From: DASRDB01 sp035652815
GTDB taxonomy: Bacteria > Chloroflexota > Ktedonobacteria > Ktedonobacterales > Ktedonobacteraceae
Direction of reading: 5' to 3'
Assembly: GCA_035652815.1 (NCBI GenBank)
Contig: DASRDB010000016.1
Coordinates: 1-61,366 of the forward strand
Length of the DNA stretch: 61,366 nt
Numbering within the stretch: the stretch's first letter is position 1; every line of letters begins with the position of its first letter. Under the pieces are notes generated by a model. It ran no database searches, was not told where the DNA came from, and was given only the letters and a program-made list of their open reading frames with translations. This document shows, piece by piece, positions 8,534 through 17,561 of this stretch. Both the position numbers and the translations under genes were made by a program.

Positions 8534-9869
8534 TCAAAGCTGGCGCATATCAACTGTGCGCCGCAGTTTTCCACCCTCGCTTCGAGGTACGCTTCCAGGA
8601 GCCATCAGAGTCACTTTCATCGATAGGCCGAGCGTTCCCTTGAGGGTATTCTGGATGGTACTGCGCAGGCTTCTGATGCGCTGATCGACTTCGAGAACGT
8701 CTTCCGCGAGCGCTTCCTGGGCGATTTCGCGGAACAGGTCTTCCGCGAGTTCCACTTTCACTTCAACCTCGTCCAGCGTGCCTTCACGTGTGACGACGAT
8801 TTGATAGTGCGGTACAACGCCGGATATACCCATCAGCACCTCCTCTACCTGTGTGGGATAGAGATTGACACCGCGAATGATGAGCATATCGTCGGAACGT
8901 CCGCGAATTCTACCCATACGCACGTGTGTCCTGCCACAGATGCATGGCTCGTGGTCAAGATAGGTGATGTCGTTCGTCCAGTAACGAAGAAGTGGCATTG
9001 CTTTCCGTGTCAGGTGTGAGGACGAGAACGCCTTCCTTGCCATCGGGAAGTGGCTCGCCGCTCGTTGGATCGACCACCTCTGGATAGAAGTGATCCTCCC
9101 AGATGTGGCTGCCCGAACGCGCTTCGATGCATTCCTGCGAAACGCCCGGGCCGATGATTTCGCTCAACCCATACAGATTGGTGGAGCGAACACCCAGACT
9201 AGCATCGACATTCTCGCGGATCGTCTCCGTCCACGGCTCTGCTCCCAGCAAAGCGTATTTCAGGCTGATCTCTTCAGGGGCGATGCCAAGCCGCTTAAAT
9301 TCCTCTCCCAGCGTCTGCGCATAAGAGGGAGTGCAACTGATGATATCCGGCTGCAAATCCTGGATCAGCATGATCTGGCGTTGGGTCATGCCGCCTGAGA
9401 CCGGAATCACCGTCAGGCCAAGCTTTTCTCCGCCATAGTGCAGGCCGAGGCCGCCGGTAAAGAGGCCGTAGCCGAAGGCATTGTGGAGCATCATACCGGG
9501 GCGCGTTCCGGCAGCCACGAACGAGCGCGCCATGACTTCAGAGAAGATTTCCAGGTCGTCGCGCGTATAGCATACAATGGTAGGTTTGCCGGTGGTTCCA
9601 CTGCTGGCATGGATACGAATGGTCTGCTCGCGTGGCACTGCCAGCAGGCCGAAGGGATAATGGGCCTTCAGATCCTGCTTGCGCGTAAAGGGCAGCTTTG
9701 GCAGGTCTTCCACTGAGCGAATATCCCCAGGCCGTATGCCCTCCTGGTCAAGATGCTCCTTGTAGAAAGGAATATGCTCGTAGACGTAGCTCACCATGCG
9801 CCGGAGTTGCTCATCCTGAAGCCGCCGGAGTTTCTCTCGCGGCCAGGTTTCGATTTCGTTGTAATGCAT
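8534..9869 (-). pseudogene. phenylacetate-CoA ligase family gene with a single-base frameshift
   Basis: The first part (9869 down to about 9020) encodes a normal AMP-forming ligase N-terminus: Y-x3-FYKEHL, the ATP loop SSGTTGKPT and YGLSEIIGPGV. Just after GVLVLT the frame shifts by one base within CAGGTG near 9013, and the family sequence resumes in the next frame as LTRKAMPLLRYWTNDI, CICGRTH, GRSDDMLIIRGVN and a terminal GGKLRRT. Removing one base would restore a protein of about 444 residues, the usual PaaK length. It is either a recent pseudogene or a sequencing error. The gene sits between the cyclase and enoyl-CoA hydratase genes; an intact paralogue lies at 45065-46411. Confidence 0.88.
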
Positions 9870-9895
9870 AGCCGGATGCCTCCTGCTTCCTGTAG

Positions 9896-10681
9896 CTATG
9901 GCGTGATGGCAAGCACGCGCAGAGGGCTGCCCGAGCCGTTGACGATCTTAAGCGGCGCGGCGATAACGATTGCGCCAGTTGGTGGAAGCTGATCCAGGTT
10001 AATGAGGCTGGTTATGCCAAATTTTCCCGCTCCATGCATAAAAGTATGGCTGGGAAACGGTGGATCAAAACCGCCAGCCAGTCCGGCATCGGTACCAACT
10101 GTTTCGACGCCGACACCCAGAATATCGCGCTCCTTTGCTAGAAACGCCGAGCAGCTTGGATGAAAGCCGGGCGAATGCGAGGTTCCATCCGGGTGCAGAC
10201 CAAGAAATTCCTCGCGACCCTTATGCTTGCTCCATCCTGTCCGTATCAGCAGCCACGCGCCTGAGGGCAGACGCCCATACTGGCTTTCCCATTGCTCTAC
10301 TCGCTCGATAGTAAGCAGAAAATCAGGATTTTGCTCGACATCGGCGCTAACATCGATGACGCAGGCCGGGCCAATGAACCTGGATGGCGGAATAGTATCG
10401 GTGGCGTTGTTGGGCAGGTCTTTGCCCGTCACCCAGTGAATGGGGGCATCGAAATGCGTTCCCGTGTGTTCGCCCAGGTTCAGGACGTTCCAGTACCAGG
10501 CGGGGCCGCGCTCATCGTAGCGAGATATTTCGGTAAGGGTCAGGCCAGGTGAGGGAGCAAATATGGGGGGTAAATCGATCACCGGCGTGTCAGAGCCGAG
10601 CGGGGTCGTTAAATCAACGATCTTAAGCTGGCCTGACTGCAATTGCTCAATGAGTTGCGCAAGCACAGTTGTGTTGTCCAT
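9896..10681 (-). CDS. cyclase family protein (kynurenine formamidase-like metal hydrolase)
   Basis: The 261-residue protein contains the metal-binding signature HTGTHFDAPIH at residues 72-82 (H-x-G-T-H-x-D-x-P-x-H) that defines the cyclase/kynurenine formamidase superfamily. Other features are the N-terminal KIVDLTTPLGSDTPV and a late GVGVETVGTDAG segment with an acidic ligand. Members hydrolyse amides, lactones or cyclic intermediates. The start ATG at 10681 has AAAGGAAG upstream. The gene is 20 bases after the TPP-enzyme beta subunit and 26 before the CoA-ligase gene, so it belongs to the same transcript. Its substrate here is unknown; tryptophan degradation is possible but no other kynurenine gene is nearby. 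Confidence 0.87.
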   Translation of the reverse strand: MDNTTVLAQLIEQLQSGQLKIVDLTTPLGSDTPVIDLPPIFAPSPGLTLTEISRYDERGPAWYWNVLNLGEHTGTHFDAPIHWVTGKDLPNNATDTIPPSRFIGPACVIDVSADVEQNPDFLLTIERVEQWESQYGRLPSGAWLLIRTGWSKHKGREEFLGLHPDGTSHSPGFHPSCSAFLAKERDILGVGVETVGTDAGLAGGFDPPFPSHTFMHGAGKFGITSLINLDQLPPTGAIVIAAPLKIVNGSGSPLRVLAITP

Positions 10682-10701
10682 GCGGAACTTCCTTTCTAAG
10701 A

Positions 10702-11283
10702 TCAGGCTTCTGCCTGTTTTTGTAACGCTTCCAGCGCTCGTTTGAACTGGAAGCGATTTTCGAGCAGTGGGAGATCCATGTGGAACGATTTAGGGCCAAT
10801 GGCCTCGACTTTGGAGATAATAGTGGTGAGCGTGTTGCTGGCAAGCGCTGCCTGTACGCTTTCCCGCAGGCTCTCGAGCGTATTGGCTTCTCGCACCACA
10901 GGCACACCTGACGCTCGAGCGATACCCGCGAGATCGGTTCCGGTCGAGGTTGCTGTTGGGAAGCCGCCCACGGAAAGCAGACTTTCGTTGTCAAAGACGA
11001 TGTGGAGCAGGTTGCCAGGTTTATAACGCGCCATCGTACTCAACGTGCCCAGGTTCATGAGCAGCGAGCCATCACCATCAAGCACGATCACTTTATGACG
11101 AGGTATAGCCAGCGCAATACCTAACCCCATCGAGGATGCGAGGCCCATCGCGTGTTCGAGATAGAAAAAGTTTGGGCGATGCCCGGCAGTGTAGAGTTCG
11201 GCGGCCACCGCGCCCATGATGGTGACGACGATGTGGTCTCGCAGGTCAGGATAAATAGTCTCGATAGCTTCGTAGCGGAGCAT
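10702..11283 (-). CDS. thiamine-diphosphate-dependent decarboxylase, beta-type subunit (ComE-like)
   Basis: This 193-residue protein is the C-terminal, cofactor-binding half of a split TPP enzyme. The TPP/Mg motif starts at GDGS (residues 70-73) and reaches FDNE near residues 97-100; the N-terminal ITEMAAV-like helix is represented by TIMGAVAAEL. Size and split resemble sulfopyruvate or phosphonopyruvate decarboxylase beta subunits. Its partner is the adjacent gene, with only three bases between them. It would decarboxylate a 2-oxo acid in the cytoplasm; the presence of CoA-ligase and cyclase genes suggests a catabolic substrate other than sulfopyruvate, which is inference. AGGAAT precedes the ATG. 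Confidence 0.85.
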   Translation of the reverse strand: MLRYEAIETIYPDLRDHIVVTIMGAVAAELYTAGHRPNFFYLEHAMGLASSMGLGIALAIPRHKVIVLDGDGSLLMNLGTLSTMARYKPGNLLHIVFDNESLLSVGGFPTATSTGTDLAGIARASGVPVVREANTLESLRESVQAALASNTLTTIISKVEAIGPKSFHMDLPLLENRFQFKRALEALQKQAEA

Positions 11284-11286
11284 GGC

Positions 11287-11799
11287 CTATTCCTCCCACA
11301 TCAATTCGCGAGTCAGTAATACAGCTACGGGGTGTAGAGAGGCATGAGACAGCGTCTGCGCGTCCTTGATGCGCCGCTGGGTTTCCTCCGGTTTAGTAAG
11401 ATGAAAATAGGGAATGTTCAAAGCGCGTAGGAGTGATTCCGTCACCAGCCCGCCCTGAGTTTGCCAGGGGTCCTTTTCCCCCCAGTAGCCGCGATGCGTA
11501 ATAATCATCAAAAGTGGTATCTTGTATAACAAGGCCAGTGAAACGATGGGGTTGATGGCGGCGAAGAACCCGTGATTTTGCATCAACAGGGCCGAATTCA
11601 CGCCCGCCAGGTGCGCTCCCGCCGAAATACCGATGCCTTCCTCCTCTTTCGCCAGCCGCACGAGCGTCATCTCGGGGTCTTCTTCGGCCATGCGAATCAG
11701 GTGAACCAGCCACGTTTCGGGGAGAGCAGAGACGATTCGCACGTCGCACGCTTTGAGGGCTTCGTAGATCAACCTGGAGTTGTTGACAGAGACAGGCAT
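11287..11799 (-). CDS. thiamine-diphosphate-dependent decarboxylase, alpha-type subunit (ComD-like)
   Basis: The 170-residue protein matches the N-terminal pyrimidine-binding half of a split TPP decarboxylase. An early ALPETWLVHLI segment is followed by VRLAKEEEGIGISAGAHLAG (about residues 47-66), where the glutamate cluster at 52-54 would activate the TPP aminopyrimidine. MQNHGFFAAINPIVSL and THRGYWGEKDPW follow. It is the first gene of the minus-strand operon; its ATG has AGGAGAAAG upstream. Together with the following gene it would form an alpha/beta enzyme acting on a 2-oxo acid. Sulfopyruvate decarboxylase is the nearest named relative, but no other coenzyme M or sulfonate gene is visible. 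Confidence 0.85.
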   Translation of the reverse strand: MPVSVNNSRLIYEALKACDVRIVSALPETWLVHLIRMAEEDPEMTLVRLAKEEEGIGISAGAHLAGVNSALLMQNHGFFAAINPIVSLALLYKIPLLMIITHRGYWGEKDPWQTQGGLVTESLLRALNIPYFHLTKPEETQRRIKDAQTLSHASLHPVAVLLTRELMWEE

Positions 11800-12039
11800 A
11801 ACTTTCTCCTGCTAGATAAAACAAAGAAAGTGCAACCAGTGCTGCTGAAGGTAGTATAGCACATCTATCTGTCAAACAAAGCTAATCAAATTTTAACACC
11901 TCCTTCATCAAGGTATCATCCTCCTCAGTTATACTTCTATTAGAATATTATCTGGTTACTTGCAATCATGAGACTATGATTGATTGCTTGACGTGTTCTA
12001 CATAGAAGTTTTTCTGGAATGTTGATGAAGTGAGGGCAT

Positions 12040-12966
12040 ATGAAACGGGCTATTCGATGTATTCTGTTTGATCTGGGAAGCACGCTCTGGAAACGCAAAG
12101 ATGAGCATGAATTGCAGGCTCGCGAAAAGGAATCGAATGCGCGGGCGGTAGCAGCTATGCGTGAATATGTTGGCCTTGATGAGTTTCCGTATATGGACTC
12201 CGCCATGCTTGGAACGCTCATCCGCAATGCCGTTGAACGGCAAATTCGCGCTCAATTGCGCCAGAATCCACTCATCGAGCCTGATTTCGCGCTGGCAACA
12301 ATGGAAGCCCTGGGACAACTTGGCGTGCCGCATGTCCAGTGGAAGCTCGGGCGCGCAGTCTATGAAGCTTTGCGCATTCGCATTCCCGATTCGCGTGTCT
12401 TTTTCGATGATACCCTGCCGACACTGGATGCACTACAGGCGCGAGGGTATATGCTGGGTGTTGTCACCAATCGTCATTATGGTGGGAACATCTTCGTCCA
12501 AGATTTGCAGAAGATGGACCTTTTGAAGTACTTTGACCCGGCTAAACTGGCTGTATCGGCAGACCTCGGCATTCGCAAGCCCCACCCGCGTATCTACGTG
12601 CATGCACTCGAACGTATGGGCGTGATGCCGGAAGAGGCCGCGATGGTTGGCGATTCACTGAAAGCGGATATAGCTGGCGCGAAGAACCTGCACATGCTGG
12701 CGATCTGGAAGCCCAAATCTTCGCTGCGCTCAGAGGCGAAGGTGGCGGTAAGGCCAGCCGCCGATACCGCTTCATGGCAGCAAAAAGCGAACGAACAGGC
12801 TGATACCCGCGCCAATCTTGCTCCGAATCACCTCGAGTCAGAAGATGATTATTTGCTTGATTATGCTGCCCGTCGCGAGAACAAAGGCATCCAGTTGCCT
12901 CGCGAACATCTCAAACCGGATGCCACAGTCGAGAGATTGAGCGACCTGCTCTCCATCTTCAAATAG
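12040..12966 (+). CDS. HAD family hydrolase
   Basis: The 308-residue protein has the HAD core: motif I FDLGSTLW with nucleophile Asp11, motif II VVTNRH near residue 150, and motif III/IV IRKPHPRIY then MVGDSLKADIAGAKN (about residues 182-215). Position two after the nucleophile is Gly13 rather than Asp; this occurs in dehalogenase-type and some other HADs, so a phosphatase role is not assured. The C-terminal 80 residues are charged and probably extend beyond the catalytic domain. A GAGGG ribosome site precedes the ATG. The gene is divergent from the decarboxylase operon, with 240 bases between, where I see no clear promoter pair. A shortened repeat copy starts right after its stop. Confidence 0.85.
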   Translation: MKRAIRCILFDLGSTLWKRKDEHELQAREKESNARAVAAMREYVGLDEFPYMDSAMLGTLIRNAVERQIRAQLRQNPLIEPDFALATMEALGQLGVPHVQWKLGRAVYEALRIRIPDSRVFFDDTLPTLDALQARGYMLGVVTNRHYGGNIFVQDLQKMDLLKYFDPAKLAVSADLGIRKPHPRIYVHALERMGVMPEEAAMVGDSLKADIAGAKNLHMLAIWKPKSSLRSEAKVAVRPAADTASWQQKANEQADTRANLAPNHLESEDDYLLDYAARRENKGIQLPREHLKPDATVERLSDLLSIFK

Positions 12967-13030
12967 CAAGCCATGAAAAAGACCTTTTAGCCTGTCATCC
13001 TTCGCTGCGCTCAGCATGACAGGCGAGAGG
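12967..13030 (+). repeat. MITE-like palindromic repeat, copy A (internally deleted)
   Basis: Starts immediately after the HAD stop with the 19-base leader GCAAGCCATGAAAAAGACC, identical to the one at 61074 (copy F). Only the beginning of the left arm (CCTGTCATCC) remains; it is joined directly to the right arm (TTCGCTGCGCTCAGCATGACAGG region, 13001-13023). The central loop and much of the left arm are gone, so this looks like a deletion derivative of the family described under copies B to F. Confidence 0.75.
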
Positions 13031-13135
13031 CAAGTGAGCCAGGGCAAGTAGTACTCTCCTTTGTTTCCTATGAATCGCTCCACTTTTAGAAAAGTGTAGT
13101 ATAGTGGTGGCAGAAAATACGAAAGTGGAGCAACT

Positions 13136-13615
13136 ATGCCAAAAGAACTCAGCGCAAGCGTGCAAAAAGTCCAGCAAACCCTGAAGTCACTTGGTTTCCC
13201 TGGCGAGGTCGTCGTCTTTCCCGATTCGACGCGCACGGCTGTCGAGGCTGCGCAGGCCGTTGGCTGCCAGGTGGGCCAGATTGTGAAGTCCCTTGTCTTT
13301 AGAGGAAAAGAGACCCGCAAGCCTATCCTGGTGGAAGCAAGCGGCGCGAATCGCGTCAACGAGCGCCAACTGGCCCAACTGGTAAGCGAACCGATTGAGA
13401 AGGCCGACGCGGATTTCGTGCGGCAAGTGACGGGTTTTGCCGTTGGCGGCGTTCCCCCGGTTGGACACGCGCAGGAAATTACCACCTTTATTGATGCTGA
13501 TCTGTTCCAGTATGAAATTATCTGGGCGGCAGCAGGAAGCCCTCACGCCGTATTTCGCCTGACTCCTGACGACCTGCAAAAGCTGACCGGCGGCTCAGTC
13601 GTCTCAATTTCCTGA
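13136..13615 (+). CDS. YbaK/EbsC family aminoacyl-tRNA deacylase
   Basis: The 159-residue protein is the length of single-domain YbaK/ProX editing enzymes. It shows the typical N-terminal helix, the QIVKSLVFRG strand with the conserved Lys near residue 49, a GANRVN turn, and the GFAVGGVPPVGH loop (about residues 101-112) that shapes the active site. Family members remove mischarged amino acids from tRNA, for instance Cys or Ala from tRNA-Pro; which one applies cannot be told here. A GTGGAG ribosome site precedes the ATG. A bidirectional terminator at 13705-13751 separates it from the converging kinase gene. Confidence 0.9.
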   Translation: MPKELSASVQKVQQTLKSLGFPGEVVVFPDSTRTAVEAAQAVGCQVGQIVKSLVFRGKETRKPILVEASGANRVNERQLAQLVSEPIEKADADFVRQVTGFAVGGVPPVGHAQEITTFIDADLFQYEIIWAAAGSPHAVFRLTPDDLQKLTGGSVVSIS

Positions 13616-13704
13616 GTCGAATTGGGTCAGGTTATTTCAATTTATGCGGAAATATGTTACCATAATGCCAACGTCTATTTTTGTTCTGCTTAAGGGGTAG
13701 ATCA

Positions 13705-13751
13705 AGAAGGCATACATGCAGCATTTACTTGCCCTGCATGTATGCCTTTCT
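13705..13751. terminator. bidirectional terminator between convergent genes
   Basis: A long stem pairs AGAAGGCATACATGCAG (13705-13721) with CTGCATGTATGCCTTTCT (13734-13751), with a single bulged base, between the ybaK-like gene and the convergent kinase gene. It reads as a terminator on both strands although the T runs are short. Confidence 0.7.
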
Positions 13752-13759
13752 GCTGGTTT

Positions 13760-16093
13760 CTAATGTGAGGTGTAGGTTGCGATATACAGTATGGCAAGCT
13801 GCTGCATCTGGTCGGATATCTGTGCCACGCCTGTCTCCGCCGTTCCGGTCGCTGGATCGGTGCCACCGCTGAGTATGCGTGTGGCAAGTGAGTCCATGCC
13901 TGTACGCATTGCCAGCCCTGCCGGTTGTGTCAACTGCGCGTCGGTCATCATCACCAGTTTGAGCGCATCCGTGTGCAACTGATTGAGCAGGTTATTGGTT
14001 GTATTTAGCTCTGTGACAATCTGGGTAGCTAACTTCGACTGATCTGCTAATACACCCGGTGATTGGATGATGGCGTTCAGGTGATTATGAATGTGAGACA
14101 GGTAACCGGGTTGCGTGGGCGTCAACGAACAATTAAGCAGTGCAATGGCTGCGGTCTTGCTCAGGTTTGCGTCATCCGGCGTGTTGTCCGTTCCAGGAGC
14201 GGCTTTCTGCAGGTCGAGTTGAACGCACTTGATGCTATCAAGCATGTACAGAATATCGACCGCCTTGTGGCGAATATCGATTGCTCCACCATGATCTACC
14301 GCCTCACGCGCCCACTTCTGAACCTCTTCCACATTATTCAGGAACCAGTAGTTTAGACCACCCGACAGCCCCACCTGCTGGACTTCTGGATCAACCGCGA
14401 GCAAGTGGCGCACGTGGCAGAGGTCGCTGAGCTGATTCAGGGAGCTATTGCAATCGCGTGATGCTGGCATTTGCGGAATTTCCGCGTAGTAGCGCCACGT
14501 AGTTTTGTCCAGCGAATAGCTTTGTGGCGGCGGGCTGGTCGATTCCTCGGTGACAAGCACGCGGCTGTAGGTAGCGAGCAGGTTGTTATGTTGTGGATCC
14601 ATGTAAGGTGTGGATAGTGATGCTGTTCCGCTGGCGATGCTCAGCGTTCCCAGGCTCAAGGCCGATGCTTCGCTTTGAATAGTGTCTGGCAAGAGCCAGG
14701 CGTAATAGCTTTTTCCAGCGGCAGGAGCAGGCACATTGCTCAGCCGAAGCTGGAATGTATCATTAATGCCTTGAGTGCTTGGGCCGGATGACTGCCCACT
14801 GCTCGAGAAAAAGCCCTGTCCTACAATTGTCGCTGCCTGAACCGGATTTTGTTGTTGATGGTTGTTGAAGAGAAAAAACGTCCCCAATACGGAGCCGACT
14901 ACTACAAGGATGAGAAGAGCAATTAAGCCCATAAACAGGCCTCTATGCTGCCTGCGAGGTTCGGTAACGACTGCTGGTGGAACCGGAGTGGAAGCGACCT
15001 GGGCAGGAGTGGGTGGAGGTGTTACACCTGCTGCCCTGGATGGCCTGGGAGTAAGTGATGCCTCTTGTGGAGGGGCGGTTATAACCGTCGGAATATCGAC
15101 CTGCTCGTCGGGTGGTTGCTCTTCTCTATGATCGTTCGTTGCTACCGGAGCCGACTGTATTTCTTTTCTCTCTGGTTTATAAACGGTGGCTTCGTTCATC
15201 GTATCGATAGATGCTACAGATTGCTCCAGTGCATTCTTCAAAGCGGTTTCCAGATCAGCAGCGTTCGTATAACGCTCTTGCGGGTCTTTCGCCAGACAGC
15301 ATAAGATTACCGCTTCCAATTCTTCAGATAAAGCTGGATTGATGCTCCTGGGTGAAGGAGGCGGCGTCATAATGTGCTGGTGAATGATGGCAAAAGGACT
15401 TTCGCCCTGGAAGGGAGGCTGGCCTGTGCATGCTTCAAAAAGAGTGACGCCGAGCGAATAAATATCGCTGGCTTCGTTACTTGGCTGGCCTCTTGCCTGT
15501 TCCGGCGAGATATAGAGCGGCGTTCCGACCGAGGAACTGGTAAGCGTTCCGGTAGCCGACCCCATCATTTTGACGATGCCGAAATCGGAGAGAATAGGCT
15601 CCCCCATGAGATTGTGCGCCGTATTGTGCTTATCAAGCAAGATATTCGCCGGTTTAATGTCACGGTGAATAATGCCATGTTTGTGCGCGTATGCAATCGC
15701 TGAACAAATGGGCATAAAGAGATGCACAATCTCGCTTGTTGAAGGAAATTTGCGAACTGCGGAAGTTGAGCGAATATAATCGGCCAGGGTCTGTCCTTCT
15801 ATGTAGTCCATGACCATATATGCTATCGATTCATCGGGATCCTCAGGAGAAGTGGCGGTATCAAAATCGTAGATGCGGATGATGTTAGAATGGCGAAGAG
15901 AGGCAACAGCGCGCGCTTCACGAATAAAACGAGGACCGAAGGTGGGATCGGTACGGAGATTTGCCTGCAGGTATTTGATAGCGACAAAGCGCTCTAATTG
16001 AGGATCAAAGGCTTTCCAGACCTCGGCCATTCCCCCTTTTCCTAACCGCTCGCGTAATTCGTATTTACCAAGCGTCCGCGGACTGTTGCTCAT
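13760..16093 (-). CDS. transmembrane serine/threonine protein kinase with extracellular domain
   Basis: I start at the ATG at 16093 because AGAAGGGA lies eight bases upstream; earlier ATGs at 16153 and 16099 lack this. The 777-residue protein opens with a Hanks-type kinase domain (about residues 8-285): Gly loop GKGGMAEV, VAIK lysine, HRDIKPANILL and DFG, followed by SPEQARG. A Pro/Thr-rich linker precedes one transmembrane helix (GLFMGLIALLILVVVGSVLG, about 387-408). The outside part contains a domain resembling anti-sigma-K/RskA C-terminal regions (LSNVPAPAAGKSYYAWLLP) and a helical tail. It probably senses a surface signal. No PASTA repeats. It is oriented away from the FHA exporter but close to it. 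Confidence 0.93.
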   Translation of the reverse strand: MSNSPRTLGKYELRERLGKGGMAEVWKAFDPQLERFVAIKYLQANLRTDPTFGPRFIREARAVASLRHSNIIRIYDFDTATSPEDPDESIAYMVMDYIEGQTLADYIRSTSAVRKFPSTSEIVHLFMPICSAIAYAHKHGIIHRDIKPANILLDKHNTAHNLMGEPILSDFGIVKMMGSATGTLTSSSVGTPLYISPEQARGQPSNEASDIYSLGVTLFEACTGQPPFQGESPFAIIHQHIMTPPPSPRSINPALSEELEAVILCCLAKDPQERYTNAADLETALKNALEQSVASIDTMNEATVYKPERKEIQSAPVATNDHREEQPPDEQVDIPTVITAPPQEASLTPRPSRAAGVTPPPTPAQVASTPVPPAVVTEPRRQHRGLFMGLIALLILVVVGSVLGTFFLFNNHQQQNPVQAATIVGQGFFSSSGQSSGPSTQGINDTFQLRLSNVPAPAAGKSYYAWLLPDTIQSEASALSLGTLSIASGTASLSTPYMDPQHNNLLATYSRVLVTEESTSPPPQSYSLDKTTWRYYAEIPQMPASRDCNSSLNQLSDLCHVRHLLAVDPEVQQVGLSGGLNYWFLNNVEEVQKWAREAVDHGGAIDIRHKAVDILYMLDSIKCVQLDLQKAAPGTDNTPDDANLSKTAAIALLNCSLTPTQPGYLSHIHNHLNAIIQSPGVLADQSKLATQIVTELNTTNNLLNQLHTDALKLVMMTDAQLTQPAGLAMRTGMDSLATRILSGGTDPATGTAETGVAQISDQMQQLAILYIATYTSH

Positions 16094-16283
16094 GAGCATA
16101 TTCCCTTCTAAAACAAAAATGTTAAAATCTTCTGGAGCGAATCTCCTCTTCATCTGCCCGGAAGAGGAAAATGGGGTTAGCCTGCTTCATGCACGCATGA
16201 GGTAGCAATAATGGCTTTTATTATGGGTGAAGTACTAATAAAAGTCAAGGTATATAAAAACAATAAGCTGAGGTCATCTCCTG

Positions 16284-16733
16284 TCAAGTTCCATTGCCAA
16301 TTCTTTTGCCAATTTCGCGCCCAACAATGCCGCCTATTACGGCCAATATGACACCTACACAGTTGAGCAGGAAGATCAGAACGGCAATAATGGTCTGGAT
16401 GGTCGAGGAAGGAAGGGGATAATTTCCAGGTGCAGAGGAGTTTGCTGCGAGGGCAAAGATGGAGAAGAGAGCAACCGTGACGATGATGGCGCAGGTTAAA
16501 CCGGTGATACAGCCTGCGCCTGCGCCAGCCAGGGAATGCTCTCGTACATAGGACACGCGCAGACCAGCGATAGCCGCGACCACCAGATACAGAATCAGGC
16601 CAGGTATAATCACTCCGCCGATTCCCAGGTGATCGGAACCCAGCACGATAAGTACGATTTGGAGAAACCCTAGCGGAATACCGAAGATCAGCCCTTGAAA
16701 TATCTCCGGTCGCCTTGCGCGAAGTGCTTGCAT
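16284..16733 (-). CDS. small multi-pass membrane protein, unknown
   Basis: The 149-residue protein consists almost entirely of four predicted membrane helices: GLIFGIPLGFLQIVLIVLG, VIIPGLILYLVVAAIAGL, TGLTCAIIVTVALFSIFAL and IQTIIAVLIFLLNCVGVILA. The short ends are positively charged, with a Gly-rich GGIVGREIGKRIGNG tail. I recognise no family. It lies 190 bases upstream of the kinase gene on the same strand, so co-transcription is possible but not shown. GAGGGCATC forms the ribosome site before its ATG. Confidence 0.65.
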   Translation of the reverse strand: MQALRARRPEIFQGLIFGIPLGFLQIVLIVLGSDHLGIGGVIIPGLILYLVVAAIAGLRVSYVREHSLAGAGAGCITGLTCAIIVTVALFSIFALAANSSAPGNYPLPSSTIQTIIAVLIFLLNCVGVILAVIGGIVGREIGKRIGNGT

Positions 16734-16871
16734 GATGCCCTCCTTGTTTGCCGGTAAAACGACACAGATTGCTCTCGAAAAACCTGCTTCTGAAAGAACT
16801 GTTTCCCTTTACAGTTAAGACGCGATAGGCCACTGATGATTGAAGCTTAAGCCACAAGGCTGTTATGACTT

Positions 16872-16980
16872 GCCATGAAAAAGCTCCTCTCACCTGTCAT
16901 CCTGAGCGCCGCGAAGGATCTCTCGCGCGGTGTTGAGCCAGTGGAGGCCGCAGATCCTTCGCGGCGCTCAGGATGACATC
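16872..16980 (+). repeat. MITE-like palindromic repeat, copy B, in a 423-base gene-free gap
   Basis: Two perfect 27-base inverted arms lie at 16895-16921 and 16952-16978, around a 30-base loop. The leader GCCATGAAAAAG precedes the left arm. Compared with copy E, the arms carry a paired change (GCGCCGCG against CGCGGCGC), so both sides changed together. The rest of the gap 16734-17156 holds nothing else I can support apart from the upstream region of the Cys-cluster gene. Confidence 0.9.
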
Positions 16981-17156
16981 TGGAGGTAGGTTGGTAATAG
17001 CTTGCCAGTTGCTAATTTAGTGTAAAGACCTGGTGCAATAGTTCTCTTATTATTCGACAAAAACATGCTTCCTTGCAAGGTAATGTACAATGGAAGACAC
17101 ATTGAGAGCTTTGTGGAATATTGCTCCAAAGACAGCTCTGTGGAAGGATACGATAC

Positions 17157-17411
17157 ATGGAATGCCGGATTGGCTGTGGTGCCTGCTGTATTGCCCCATC
17201 GATTACCTCTCCTATTCCAGGAATGCCTGATGGCAAGCCTGCCGGTGTGCGTTGCATTCACCTGACGGCTGAGTATCGTTGTGCCCTCTTTGGTAAACCT
17301 GAGCGTCCTGTCTTTTGCAATGATTTTCGCGCCAGCCGGGAAGTGTGCGGCAGTTCGAGGCAGGAAGCTCTGGCAAGGCTCATATTGCTTGAACAAGTAA
17401 CAAAATCATGA
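17157..17411 (+). CDS. YkgJ-type cysteine-cluster protein (putative zinc/iron chelating)
   Basis: The 84-residue protein begins MECRIGCGACCIAPSI and carries further cysteines in GVRCIHL, YRCALFG, PVFCNDF and EVCGSS, matching the YkgJ-type zinc/iron-chelating cluster family in spacing and in the SPIPGMPDGKPAG segment. The start ATG at 17157 has GGAAGG about nine bases upstream; a longer open frame upstream has no good start. Function in this family is not established beyond metal binding. It stands alone between the small membrane-protein gene and the FHA exporter, 150 bases before the latter. Confidence 0.85.
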   Translation: MECRIGCGACCIAPSITSPIPGMPDGKPAGVRCIHLTAEYRCALFGKPERPVFCNDFRASREVCGSSRQEALARLILLEQVTKS

Positions 17412-17561
17412 ATCAAATTGCTTTTTGGCTGGGTTTTTCCCTTTTCTTTTATCACTTGAACATGTATACTGGAAACATTGTTGTTGGGTATCGAGAAAAT
17501 TTATTTGAATGGCAATGGAATTGCCTGTATATCTAATTTATACCCGATCAGGAGCTTTTAC

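Noticed and set aside
9005..9030. Programmed ribosomal frameshift in the PaaK-like gene
   Set aside because: No slippery heptamer is present at the junction, and the family is not known to use frameshifting.
12838..13485. Minus-strand open frame of 215 residues opposite the HAD end and ybaK-like gene
   Set aside because: It crosses repeat copy A and is antisense to a well-supported YbaK-family gene.
16177..16893. Minus-strand open frame of 238 residues overlapping the small membrane protein
   Set aside because: The frame at 16284-16733 has clean membrane helices and a ribosome site; this one has scrambled composition.
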